From positions 1-6,237 of the forward strand of contig JAZQHB010000103.1 in assembly GCA_045540355.1 (NCBI GenBank): a DNA stretch of 6,237 nucleotides, in the 5' to 3' direction. Origin of the DNA: RGIG2945 sp045540355. Lineage in GTDB: Bacteria; Bacillota; Clostridia; Oscillospirales; Acutalibacteraceae. The translations under genes and the position numbers were made by a program. The notes beneath the pieces are model-generated. The model worked only from the letters and a program-made list of their open reading frames with translations. It was not told the origin of the DNA and ran no database searches. This document shows, piece after piece, positions 1 to 6,059 of the stretch. Position 1 is the stretch's first letter. Each line of letters opens with the position of its first letter.

Positions 1-11
1 CACAATTTTTG

Positions 12-20
12 TGATATAAT
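12..20 (+). promoter_or_regulatory. Candidate extended -10 element, distal
   Basis: TGATATAAT is a perfect TATAAT hexamer (15-20) preceded by the TGN of an extended -10. Its -35 would lie at or beyond the left edge of the window, so it cannot be assessed. It points toward polA, with the start codon about 115 bases downstream. Confidence 0.4.
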
Positions 21-32
21 AGTAGCGGTCAA

Positions 33-52
33 TAAATTGCGGTTGCAATTTA
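33..52. repeat. Short perfect palindrome between two -10 elements
   Basis: TAAATTGC, a GGTT loop, then GCAATTTA form a perfect 8-bp inverted repeat. It lies between the two TGATATAAT elements upstream of polA and is not followed by a T-run, so it is unlikely to be a terminator. It could be an operator or the footprint of a dimeric regulator, or it may be chance in AT-rich DNA. Confidence 0.3.
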
Positions 53-59
53 CCTCTTA

Positions 60-68
60 TGATATAAT
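60..68 (+). promoter_or_regulatory. Candidate extended -10 element, proximal, for polA
   Basis: This is a second TGATATAAT, with TATAAT at 63-68. The nearest -35-like hexamers are TTGCAA (43-48, 14-base spacer) and TTGCGG (37-42, 20-base spacer). Neither spacing is ideal, so the element would rely on the extended -10. Transcription would start near 75 and give a leader of about 60 bases before polA. Confidence 0.45.
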
Positions 69-134
69 AATTTTATTAACTATTTATGAATATCAGATGA
101 TAATAAAGTTAAAATTGCAGGAAAGGGATATATT

Positions 135-2636
135 ATGAAACTTTTAGCAATAGACGGCAACAGTATAATCAACAGAGCCTTTTACGGAATAAAAATGCTC
201 TCAACAAAATCGGGACAGTTTACAAACGGAATACAAGGCTTTATGAACATAATGACAAAGCTCCGTTCGCAGATAAAGCCCGATGCTATAGCCGTTGCTT
301 TTGACCTCAGAGCCCCCACATTCCGTCATAAGATGTATGACGGCTACAAGGCAGGCAGAAAAGGTATGCCCCCCGAATTGGCAAGTCAGATGCCGATTCT
401 CAAAAAACTCCTCACTCACCTCGGTATAAAAATTGTTGAGCTTGAGGGTTATGAGGCCGACGATATTCTCGGCACTTTGTCAAAGGCTTGTGTCGGCGAA
501 GATTTCTGCTTCATCGCGACGGGTGACCGCGACAGTCTGCAACTGGTCGGTGACAACACAACGGTCTGCCTTGCAACCACAAGAGAAACCATAACCTACG
601 ATGCAGATAAAATCATGGAAGAATACGGCGTCACACCGTCGGGTCTTATTGAGATTAAAGCCTTGCAGGGTGACAGCTCCGACAACATTCCCGGTGTTGC
701 AGGTATAGGCAAAAAAACCGCAGGTGACCTCATTCAGCAATTCCAAACTATTGATAATATTTATGACAATCTTGATGAGCTTGACATAAAATCATCTGTA
801 AGAGAAAAGCTCCGTGCCGACAAAGATAACGCTTATCTCAGTCACAAGTTAGGCACGATTGACAGAAATATTCCGATTGACACAAATTTAGAAGCATACC
901 TTATTTCCGAGCCCGACAACGAAGCTTTTAAAATTCTTGCAGAGCTTGAAATGTTTGCAATGATTGAAAAACTGGGTCTCGAAAGAACTGTTGAAGAAAA
1001 AGCTGAAGAGGAAAAATCGGTCGTTGAAGTGCTTGAAAGTGTTGATTTTGAATCATTGTCAAGCAAGCAGATTTTTATAACAATCACTACCGACGGCGGA
1101 TATATCGCATTTGATAATTATATTTCAAAAGTTGACGAAGATTTGCTTGAAAAAATGCTTGAATCAGATATCGAAAAAATTACTGCCGATGTAAAATCCG
1201 TTTATGAAAAATATCCTGACCTTGATATCAAAAACATTATTTTTGATACCGCCTTGGCGGGTTATATTCTCAATCCTTCTTCAAAAAGCTATGAAGTCTT
1301 AAGGCTTGCGGAGGAATATGCAGTTAACATTCCCGATTGCCCCGAGGAATTTCTCGATGCAGCAGCACTAAAATCAAGCTATCCCGTACTGTCTGAAAAG
1401 ATTGAAGAAAACGGACAGACAAAATTATTAACAGAAATCGAAATACCTCTTGCAAAAGTGCTTGCTGATATGGAAGAAATCGGCTTCCTTGTCGACAGAT
1501 TCGGAATTGAGGATTTTTCAGACAACCTTGATACACAGATAAAATCGCTCACCCAGGAAATCTATAATCTCGTCGGTTATGAATTCAATATAAATTCACC
1601 GAAGCAGTTGGGTGTTGCATTGTTTGAAGACCTCGGTCTGCCCGCAAAGAAAAAGACAAAAAGCGGATATTCAACAAATGCGGAAGTATTGGAGGCATTG
1701 AGTGATGAGCACCCCGTAATAGATAAAATACTTTCTTACAGGACACTTTCAAAGCTAAAGTCAACCTACTGTGACGGACTTTTAAAGGTTATTGCACCCG
1801 ACGGAAGAATCCACTCAACTCTCAATCAGACAGAAACGAGAACAGGCAGAATTTCATCAACCGAACCTAATCTTCAGAACATTCCTGTCCGTTCGGAAAT
1901 CGGCAGAGAAATGAGAAAATTCTTCATCGCAGCTCCCGGATATGTTCTTGTCGATGCCGACTACTCACAGATTGAACTGAGAGTTCTTGCAGACATCGCA
2001 AATGACGAAAACATGATAAACGCTTTCAATAACGGCGATGATATCCACTCGATCACCGCTTCTCAGGTATTCAATATGCCTCTTGAAATGGTAACTCCTC
2101 TTATGAGAAGCAGAGCAAAGGCGGTCAATTTCGGAATTGTTTACGGAATAGGTGCATTCTCACTCGGCAAGGATATCGGTGTCCCGAGAGCAGAAGCTGA
2201 TAAATATATTAAAGGTTACCTTGCACACTATTCGGGTGTTGACAAATACATGAAAGATGTCGTTGAAAAGGCAAAAGATGACGGGTTTGTTTCCACGATA
2301 TTCGGCAGAAGAAGATATCTCCCCGAGCTTACCGCCTCAAACGGAATGTTGAGAAGCTTCGGTGAAAGAGTTGCAAGGAATATGCCGATTCAAGGCACTG
2401 CTGCCGACATAATCAAAATTGCTATGGTAAAGGTGTGGCAAAGACTTAAGGATGAAAACCTCGAATCAAAACTCATAATGCAGGTACACGACGAACTGAT
2501 AGTCGAAGCCTTGGAGTCAGAAGCACAAAAAGTAAAGCAGATTGTCAAAGAAGAAATGGAAAATGCCTGCAAAATGAAAGTCACACTTCTTGCCGATGTA
2601 AGCATGGGTAAATCATGGTATGATGCAAAGGAATAA
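135..2636 (+). CDS. polA: DNA polymerase I
   Basis: Family A DNA polymerase of 833 residues that fills repair gaps and removes RNA primers from Okazaki fragments. The N-terminal 5'-3' exonuclease (about 1-290) shows IDGNS with D7, GYEADD (105-110), TGDRD (129-133) and the helix-hairpin-helix region around GDSSDNIPGVAGIGKKTA (179-196). The 3'-5' exonuclease region (about 300-420) lacks the DxE catalytic motif, having ITITTDGG where it is expected. It keeps only the downstream FDTALAGYILNP landmark (370-381), so proofreading is probably lost, as in Bacillus and Thermus enzymes. The polymerase domain (about 430-833) has motif A DYSQIELR with D609, motif B with R658, K662 and F666, and motif C HDE with H785 and D786. 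The phenylalanine at the O-helix position predicts strong discrimination against dideoxynucleotides. The start is supported by GGAAAGGG at 120-127. The gene ends 3 bases before the phosphatase gene and is probably cotranscribed with it. Confidence 0.98.
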   Translation: MKLLAIDGNSIINRAFYGIKMLSTKSGQFTNGIQGFMNIMTKLRSQIKPDAIAVAFDLRAPTFRHKMYDGYKAGRKGMPPELASQMPILKKLLTHLGIKIVELEGYEADDILGTLSKACVGEDFCFIATGDRDSLQLVGDNTTVCLATTRETITYDADKIMEEYGVTPSGLIEIKALQGDSSDNIPGVAGIGKKTAGDLIQQFQTIDNIYDNLDELDIKSSVREKLRADKDNAYLSHKLGTIDRNIPIDTNLEAYLISEPDNEAFKILAELEMFAMIEKLGLERTVEEKAEEEKSVVEVLESVDFESLSSKQIFITITTDGGYIAFDNYISKVDEDLLEKMLESDIEKITADVKSVYEKYPDLDIKNIIFDTALAGYILNPSSKSYEVLRLAEEYAVNIPDCPEEFLDAAALKSSYPVLSEKIEENGQTKLLTEIEIPLAKVLADMEEIGFLVDRFGIEDFSDNLDTQIKSLTQEIYNLVGYEFNINSPKQLGVALFEDLGLPAKKKTKSGYSTNAEVLEALSDEHPVIDKILSYRTLSKLKSTYCDGLLKVIAPDGRIHSTLNQTETRTGRISSTEPNLQNIPVRSEIGREMRKFFIAAPGYVLVDADYSQIELRVLADIANDENMINAFNNGDDIHSITASQVFNMPLEMVTPLMRSRAKAVNFGIVYGIGAFSLGKDIGVPRAEADKYIKGYLAHYSGVDKYMKDVVEKAKDDGFVSTIFGRRRYLPELTASNGMLRSFGERVARNMPIQGTAADIIKIAMVKVWQRLKDENLESKLIMQVHDELIVEALESEAQKVKQIVKEEMENACKMKVTLLADVSMGKSWYDAKE

Positions 2637-2639
2637 GAT

Positions 2640-3029
2640 ATGAAAATTGTTTTTGTTTGTATGGGTAACACCTGCCGCAGCCCTATGGCGGAAGGTATGT
2701 GCAAAAAGCTCCATGAAGATTGGCAGATTGAAAGCCGAGGTCTTGCCGCCATAAACGGTGCTCCTGCCACCGAAAATGCGATTGAAATCATGAAGCTTTA
2801 CGGTATTGATATTTCCGACCACAAAGCGAAAAGCTTCACTCAGGCTGACCTTGATGCCGATAAAATAATCTGCATGACAAATGAAATTTATTCCTTCTTT
2901 TTAAGGCTCGGCGTTGACGAAAACAAGCTTGAAGTTTTAGGCGGCGGTATATCTGACCCCTACGGCGGCGATCTTGAAGTTTACAAAAAATGTGCCGAAC
3001 AGATTAAAAAAAATCTTAAGAATATTTAA
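2640..3029 (+). CDS. Low-molecular-weight phosphatase, YwlE-like (probable protein-arginine phosphatase)
   Basis: Cytosolic phosphatase of 129 residues, somewhat shorter than the usual 140-160 for the family. The signature P-loop C-x5-R-S lies at residues 7-14 (CMGNTCRS), with nucleophile C7 and phosphate-binding R13. The general acid is D106 in the DPYGG loop (106-110). In Bacillus subtilis YwlE a threonine at position 11 of this loop is known to favour phosphoarginine over phosphotyrosine. This protein has T11 where tyrosine phosphatases usually have isoleucine or leucine. By inference it removes phosphate from arginines placed by a McsB-type kinase, which is not in this window. AAAGGA (2627-2632), inside the end of polA, is its ribosome binding site. 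An A8 run (3006-3013) lies near the 3' end, and a terminator-like hairpin follows the stop by 4 bases. Family assignment is firm; substrate is inferred from one residue and overall similarity. Confidence 0.9.
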   Translation: MKIVFVCMGNTCRSPMAEGMCKKLHEDWQIESRGLAAINGAPATENAIEIMKLYGIDISDHKAKSFTQADLDADKIICMTNEIYSFFLRLGVDENKLEVLGGGISDPYGGDLEVYKKCAEQIKKNLKNI

Positions 3030-3032
3030 AAG

Positions 3033-3080
3033 AAAAATCCAAACAATAACTCCGAAAGAGGTGTGTTGTTTGGATTTTTT
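3033..3080 (+). terminator. Intrinsic terminator after the polA-phosphatase pair, overlapping the spoVAE start
   Basis: AAAAATCCAAACAA (3033-3046) and TTGTTTGGATTTTT (3066-3079) are perfect 14-bp complements. The loop region (3047-3065) can pair partly inside, through CTC with GAG. The right arm ends in a six-T run (3075-3080) and the left arm begins with A5, so the structure could also act on the opposite strand. Position 4 bases after the phosphatase stop is typical of an intrinsic terminator. Unusually, the next gene's ribosome binding site sits in the loop and its best start codon in the right arm, so the element may be an attenuator or a translational switch instead. Confidence 0.75.
3055..3063 (+). 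promoter_or_regulatory. Ribosome binding site deciding the TTG start of spoVAE
   Basis: AAAGAGGTG is a near-consensus Shine-Dalgarno sequence. It lies 6 bases before an in-frame TTG at 3070 but 18 bases before the ATG at 3082. Spacing therefore favours TTG as the start. The site is in the loop of the 3033-3080 hairpin. Confidence 0.6.
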
Positions 3081-3432
3081 AATGTTATTAAAAGCTTTTT
3101 TAGTTGGCGGTCTTATCTGTGTTATAGGTCAAATTCTGATTGACACAACCAAACTGACCCCCGCAAGGATTCTTGTATCGTTTGTTGTGGTCGGTGTTAT
3201 TCTGGGCGGTCTTGAAATTTATGAGCCCTTAAAAGAATGGGCCGGTGCAGGTGCAACCGTACCGATTACGGGATTTGGTTACACACTTGCAAGTCAGACC
3301 AAGGAAATGATTGAACAAGAGGGCTGGCTCGGTATAATCAAAGGACCGCTTTCTGCCGGTGCAGTAGGAATCACGGTTTCCGTTTTAGCAGGATTGATTG
3401 TATCACTGTTCACAAAACCAAAAGAAAAATAA
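3070..3432 (+). CDS. spoVAE: Stage V sporulation protein AE (SpoVAE/SpoVAEb family)
   Basis: Small integral membrane protein of 120 residues from TTG 3070, or 116 from ATG 3082; SpoVAE proteins are usually about 115-125. Members belong to the SpoVA machinery that moves dipicolinic acid into the forespore and releases it at germination. Three hydrophobic segments are visible at about residues 5-23, 33-50 and 95-114. Between them is the family hallmark GAGATVPITGFG (59-70), and the N-terminal segment has the typical FLVGGLICVIGQ run (10-21). TTG is preferred because AAAGAGGTG is 6 bases upstream. The frame is open further upstream to 2974, but that part overlaps the phosphatase gene and does not resemble the family. 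The usual partners spoVAC and spoVAD are not adjacent. Its start is embedded in a terminator-like hairpin, and no obvious sigma-F or sigma-G promoter was found nearby. Confidence 0.88.
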   Translation: MDFLMLLKAFLVGGLICVIGQILIDTTKLTPARILVSFVVVGVILGGLEIYEPLKEWAGAGATVPITGFGYTLASQTKEMIEQEGWLGIIKGPLSAGAVGITVSVLAGLIVSLFTKPKEK

Positions 3433-3451
3433 CAACCGTGGAAAACCAAGG
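3422..3451 (-). terminator. Possible terminator of the Imm26-like gene, minus strand
   Basis: Read on the minus strand, CCTTGG, a TTTT loop and CCACGG (3436-3451) form a 6-bp stem with one mismatch, followed by TTGTTATTTTTCTT. The T-rich tract lies over the last codons of spoVAE. It would end the minus-strand gene stopping at 3589. On the plus strand only a short ATTTT follows, so termination of spoVAE here is weaker. Confidence 0.4.
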
Positions 3452-3500
3452 ATTTTAAATCGTAATATTAAGTTTGGTCTATCCATTATTACAACAAGCA

Positions 3501-3600
3501 TTAACTTATGTTTTTTTCGTAACCGTATCCTGATAATCTGCGTATGTAGTCGAAGAAAATTTCATCTGTATAATTGCTTTCTATTGTATTATTTAAGCAT
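3501..3600 (-). pseudogene. Possible displaced C-terminal tail of the Imm26-like protein
   Basis: Immediately after the 3589 stop, the neighbouring minus-strand frame stays open to a TAA at 3501. It reads about 32 residues of plausible protein, including NNTIESNYTDEIFFDYIRRL followed by SGYGYEKNIS. The composition (acidic and aromatic, no cysteine after the first residues) resembles the upstream gene. The same frame further upstream looks like an ordinary out-of-frame shadow. Entering this frame needs a +1 shift close to 3590-3630. It could be a decayed extension, a remnant of another gene, or a chance open frame. There is no start codon with a good ribosome binding site just before it. Confidence 0.3.
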
Positions 3601-4671
3601 AACACCCATTTGCTCCCCAATTTCTTTTCTTTCCTTGTGAAATTTCGGATTACGCAAATCGCTGTTAATTTCATGTTCATAATAACTTTCCCAATAAGGA
3701 TTATTAGAATTTGCACTTATGCAATCTAACAAAATGCTTTTATCAAAATTCAGAACGAAAGATACACCATTGTTTCTAAAGCCATCATATAAAAGTTCAC
3801 TATTCTCAATTTCTCTGTATTTTTTCCCGTATTGCAAACAAATTGATGTTTTTCCATAATCTATGCTTTTTCCATACATGATTGGGTAGTCTTCGTTTTC
3901 GGTTATCGGAAGGTTTCCTATTATTTCATATTCTCCATAAAACAAATTATTATCTGCTATTATTGTAGAAGGAAGTGATTTCAGATTTTTTAATTCATCA
4001 AGCGTTACATCTTTTCTTTCTGTAGCAATATGATATACACTGCAAACTAAAGGTTTACACATAAGGATATCCCAAAAAACTTCTTTTCTTTTTCTCATTT
4101 TGTCAAAATCAAGAATAACTCTTCCGTAACCGTAAAGTCGACGGTTTATTTTAAAACGAAAAACATCGCCTTCCTTAAACTTAATGTGTTGACGGGTTTG
4201 TTTTGCAAAGTTTTCGATATCAGCAATATCCTCTTCAGTAGTTTCGGCACACCAATTATTTACCCATTTTTCAAAATCATTTAAATTTTTAATATCAACA
4301 TCTTCATAAGCCATTGAATAATAAGTACGCTGTGTTGAACTATTGTCCAGATTTATAAATCCGTCGTTAAAGCACAAACACATTCCCAAAGCCGTTCTTT
4401 TCAACAAGTTTGACGATGATAAAAGTACAGGTTTTCCTTTTGATGTTTTAGGCAATAAATATTTTCCGTCATCAGAAATTGTTTCACAAAGCTCATATTC
4501 ACAGTATTCAACATCACTTGTTGTTATACATTTTTTTATTGTGTTGTTTTCGCAATATACATAGGTTTCAAAATTATCATAGGGACTCGCTTTAATCTTG
4601 GTGCGTTCCCAATTATTATTTATACCGACAAGTGCAAAACATCTTCGTTGTTCATTAGTGAGTTCAAACAT
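3589..4671 (-). CDS. Imm26-family immunity-like protein
   Basis: Predicted soluble protein of 360 residues with no signal peptide or membrane segment. The second half resembles the Imm26 immunity family. The recognisable core is KEGDVFRFKINRRLYGYGRV (166-185), where the family typically has a GDVF strand followed by YGYGRV. Imm26 proteins are predicted antidotes to polymorphic toxins of contact-dependent or secreted systems, but the target here is unknown. Residues 1-160 are not a domain I recognise; they contain several cysteines (11, 40, 48, 57, 62, 98, 100) with no clear metal-binding spacing. The start is well supported: AAAGAGGTGG (4676-4685) lies 4 bases upstream. It appears monocistronic with its own promoter at 4738-4766. 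The DNA is visibly more AT-rich than polA, consistent with accessory content. The C-terminus may be cut short by a frameshift (see 3501-3600). The Imm26 assignment is from memory of the motif. Confidence 0.7.
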   Translation of the reverse strand: MFELTNEQRRCFALVGINNNWERTKIKASPYDNFETYVYCENNTIKKCITTSDVEYCEYELCETISDDGKYLLPKTSKGKPVLLSSSNLLKRTALGMCLCFNDGFINLDNSSTQRTYYSMAYEDVDIKNLNDFEKWVNNWCAETTEEDIADIENFAKQTRQHIKFKEGDVFRFKINRRLYGYGRVILDFDKMRKRKEVFWDILMCKPLVCSVYHIATERKDVTLDELKNLKSLPSTIIADNNLFYGEYEIIGNLPITENEDYPIMYGKSIDYGKTSICLQYGKKYREIENSELLYDGFRNNGVSFVLNFDKSILLDCISANSNNPYWESYYEHEINSDLRNPKFHKERKEIGEQMGVMLK

Positions 4672-4737
4672 AAATCCACCTCTTTTTAAGAAAAGTTTAA
4701 AGACATCTGTTTCATCAAATTCTTATCTGTCGAACTG

Positions 4738-4766
4738 ATTATATCACACATAATCTGAATTTACAA
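4738..4766 (-). promoter_or_regulatory. Sigma-A-type promoter of the Imm26-like gene
   Basis: On the minus strand, TTGTAA (4761-4766) and TATAAT (4738-4743) are separated by 17 bases, and TGA directly before TATAAT makes it an extended -10. Transcription would start near 4731 and leave a leader of about 60 bases before the gene at 4671. The same TGATATAAT string occurs twice upstream of polA. Confidence 0.7.
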
Positions 4767-4770
4767 TCGA

Positions 4771-4852
4771 GGGCGGGTGTCAACCGTTTGCCCAAAGAGG
4801 CAACTTCGTTGTGCCGTAGGAACACTTCATTGCGTAAGCACTTCATTTGCTT
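4771..4852. repeat. Cluster of imperfect palindromic repeats
   Basis: Three related units with a CTTC core follow one another: GGCAACTTCGTTGTGCC (4799-4815), GGAACACTTCATTGCGT (4819-4835) and AAGCACTTCATTTGCTT (4836-4852). The second and third share CACTTCATT exactly. The first can fold as CAAC-TTC-GTTG, with GG and CC flanking across a 2-base bulge, and the third as AAGCA-N7-TGCTT. Just before them, 4771-4793 starts with GGGC and ends with GCCC and can also fold. No gene is visible in 4672-4924; apart from the promoter of the minus-strand gene, this cluster is its only structure. It may be a dispersed intergenic repeat or, on the minus strand, a weak terminator for the gene ending at 4925 (stem followed by TCTTT). 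Confidence 0.45.
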
Positions 4853-4924
4853 TTTGCGTTTACAACTTGTTTTTGTCAAAAATTGAAATCACTCAAAACA
4901 GCCCGATAAATTGGTATTTGTCAA

Positions 4925-5242
4925 TCAGAAAACACCGTTATTATATTTTTTCTGCACGCAAAAAATGCAGATAAATCCGATTATTAATCCAACAATTAAT
5001 ACTGCAACCGCAACCAATGTAATCTTTTCCGAATCTCCCAGCAGACTTACTATTCCGCTAAGCAAAAGTGCCGTTGAGATAACAAACATAGCTTTTCCGA
5101 AAGATTTTCCATATGCGGATTTATCGGTAACGTTTGTTTGATGATAATCATGAATCAAATTGGTTTTTCCCCGATATATTGCAACACCTATCACAACAAA
5201 AAGTGTCGCTGTCAAAAACATAATTATCGAATATGTAATCAT
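4925..5242 (-). CDS. Small three-helix membrane protein, DUF3784-like
   Basis: Membrane protein of 105 residues with three hydrophobic segments at about 1-22, 51-69 and 74-96. A conserved-looking polar loop, GKTNLIHDYHQTNV (25-38), follows the first segment, and the second is preceded by KSAYGKSFGKA. Size and layout fit the DUF3784 family of uncharacterised small membrane proteins common in Firmicutes. The assignment is by resemblance and the function is unknown. The start is supported by AGAGGT (5249-5254), 6 bases upstream. It lies 24 bases downstream of the metallo-beta-lactamase-fold gene on the same strand and is probably the last gene of that operon. A plus-strand frame overlapping it (4911-5141) shows no protein-like character. 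Confidence 0.75.
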   Translation of the reverse strand: MITYSIIMFLTATLFVVIGVAIYRGKTNLIHDYHQTNVTDKSAYGKSFGKAMFVISTALLLSGIVSLLGDSEKITLVAVAVLIVGLIIGFICIFCVQKKYNNGVF

Positions 5243-5266
5243 AATATTACCTCTGTAAATTGGAAT

Positions 5267-6028
5267 TTATATGTGTATTTGAAAATCACCAAAATCAAAC
5301 ATACCGTTACCTTGTTGGAGCTTGTTTTGGCTGTGTATTTCGCAAAATGCATTGTAAATTCTATCGACTATTCCGATGGGAATATTGATTTCGTGATGCG
5401 AAGGACATATTTTTTGTATGTCAAGCTTTCTGATTTTATCAACCGAATGCATAAAGTCAATCGGATTCGTTGATGGGTAGAATGCATCAAGGCATCCGCT
5501 ATATATCAGATCTCCCGAATACAAGTATCCATGCTCTTTTTCATAAATGCAACAATGTCCGGGAGAGTGTCCGGGAGTATGAAGCACTTGAAGCCTTCTA
5601 TTGCCTAATTCTATAATGTCACCATCATGCATAGTGAATGAAGGCATACCTTGAAAAACTTGATAGCTCTCAATATTGAAATCGCTTGGAAAACCACACG
5701 GCTTTCGAGTGAGGTTTTCTTTGACCATTTTAAGAGGGAGCGGAAACTTTTCGGATATCCAAGCTATCTCTTTTTTATGCACGGTAAAATCACGGAAATA
5801 CTTGTGACCGCCGATATGATCCCAATGAACATGAGTTGTTATCACGAGGACGGGCAAAGAAGTAATACTGTTAACAACGCTTTTTATATTTGCCACGCCT
5901 AAACCGGTATCTATTAAAACGGCGCGTTCTGTGCCGAGCAATAAATAGCAATGTGGTTCTTCCCAGTGCCCATATTCACTTATTGCAAATGTTTCATTAT
6001 CAATCTTTTCGATATGAAACCATTCCAT
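5267..6028 (-). CDS. Metallo-beta-lactamase-fold hydrolase
   Basis: Predicted cytosolic metal-dependent hydrolase of 253 residues. It carries the zinc-binding HVHWDH (H66, H68, D70, H71), the HTPGHSPGH segment (150-158) with H154 as the likely next ligand, SGD with bridging D173, and a late histidine in PSHHE (H211 or H212). The overall layout is that of the glyoxalase II/MBL-fold superfamily; the substrate cannot be told, and no added rhodanese or flavodiiron domain is present. The start at 6028 (MEWFHIEKI) is chosen because GAGGGAG lies 8 bases upstream. An ATG at 6091 in the same frame has no ribosome binding site, and its 21 extra residues would overlap a real upstream gene in another frame. 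It is the middle gene of a minus-strand set: 31 bases after the partial gene and 24 bases before the DUF3784-like gene. Confidence 0.9.
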   Translation of the reverse strand: MEWFHIEKIDNETFAISEYGHWEEPHCYLLLGTERAVLIDTGLGVANIKSVVNSITSLPVLVITTHVHWDHIGGHKYFRDFTVHKKEIAWISEKFPLPLKMVKENLTRKPCGFPSDFNIESYQVFQGMPSFTMHDGDIIELGNRRLQVLHTPGHSPGHCCIYEKEHGYLYSGDLIYSGCLDAFYPSTNPIDFMHSVDKIRKLDIQKICPSHHEINIPIGIVDRIYNAFCEIHSQNKLQQGNGMFDFGDFQIHI

Positions 6029-6036
6029 AGCACTTA

Positions 6037-6043
6037 CTCCCTC
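6037..6043 (-). promoter_or_regulatory. Ribosome binding site deciding the start of the MBL-fold gene
   Basis: GAGGGAG on the minus strand lies 8 bases before the ATG at 6028 and 16 bases after the stop of the upstream gene. No comparable sequence precedes the alternative ATG at 6091. Confidence 0.7.
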
Positions 6044-6059
6044 AAACCGGATTCCGTCG

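Noticed and set aside
2390..2791. Minus-strand 133-codon frame across the polA-phosphatase junction
   Set aside because: It is antisense to two well-supported genes, and its serine-rich composition is typical of a shadow frame.
3001..3016. AGATT-A6-AATCT hairpin at the end of the phosphatase gene
   Set aside because: It is only 5 bp of AT-rich stem inside coding sequence and is much weaker than the hairpin that follows at 3033.
2974..3069. Upstream ATG at 2974 as the start of spoVAE
   Set aside because: It would overlap the phosphatase gene by 56 bases, the extra 32 residues are basic and unlike the family, and the good ribosome binding site points to 3070.
3398..3640. Plus-strand 80-codon frame after spoVAE
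   Set aside because: It begins inside spoVAE and continues antisense to the Imm26-like gene, with low-complexity composition and no ribosome binding site.
4795..4857. CRISPR array
   Set aside because: The repeats are imperfect and short, with no spacers of regular length and no cas genes nearby.
4870..4882. TTGACA on the minus strand as a -35 element
   Set aside because: No -10-like hexamer occurs at a suitable distance downstream.
4777..4974. Plus-strand 65-codon frame across the repeat cluster
   Set aside because: It has no ribosome binding site, a composition set by the palindromic repeats, and runs into the antisense of the DUF3784-like gene.
5138..5473. Plus-strand 111-codon frame
   Set aside because: It is antisense to the DUF3784-like gene and the end of the MBL-fold gene, and shows no recognisable domain.
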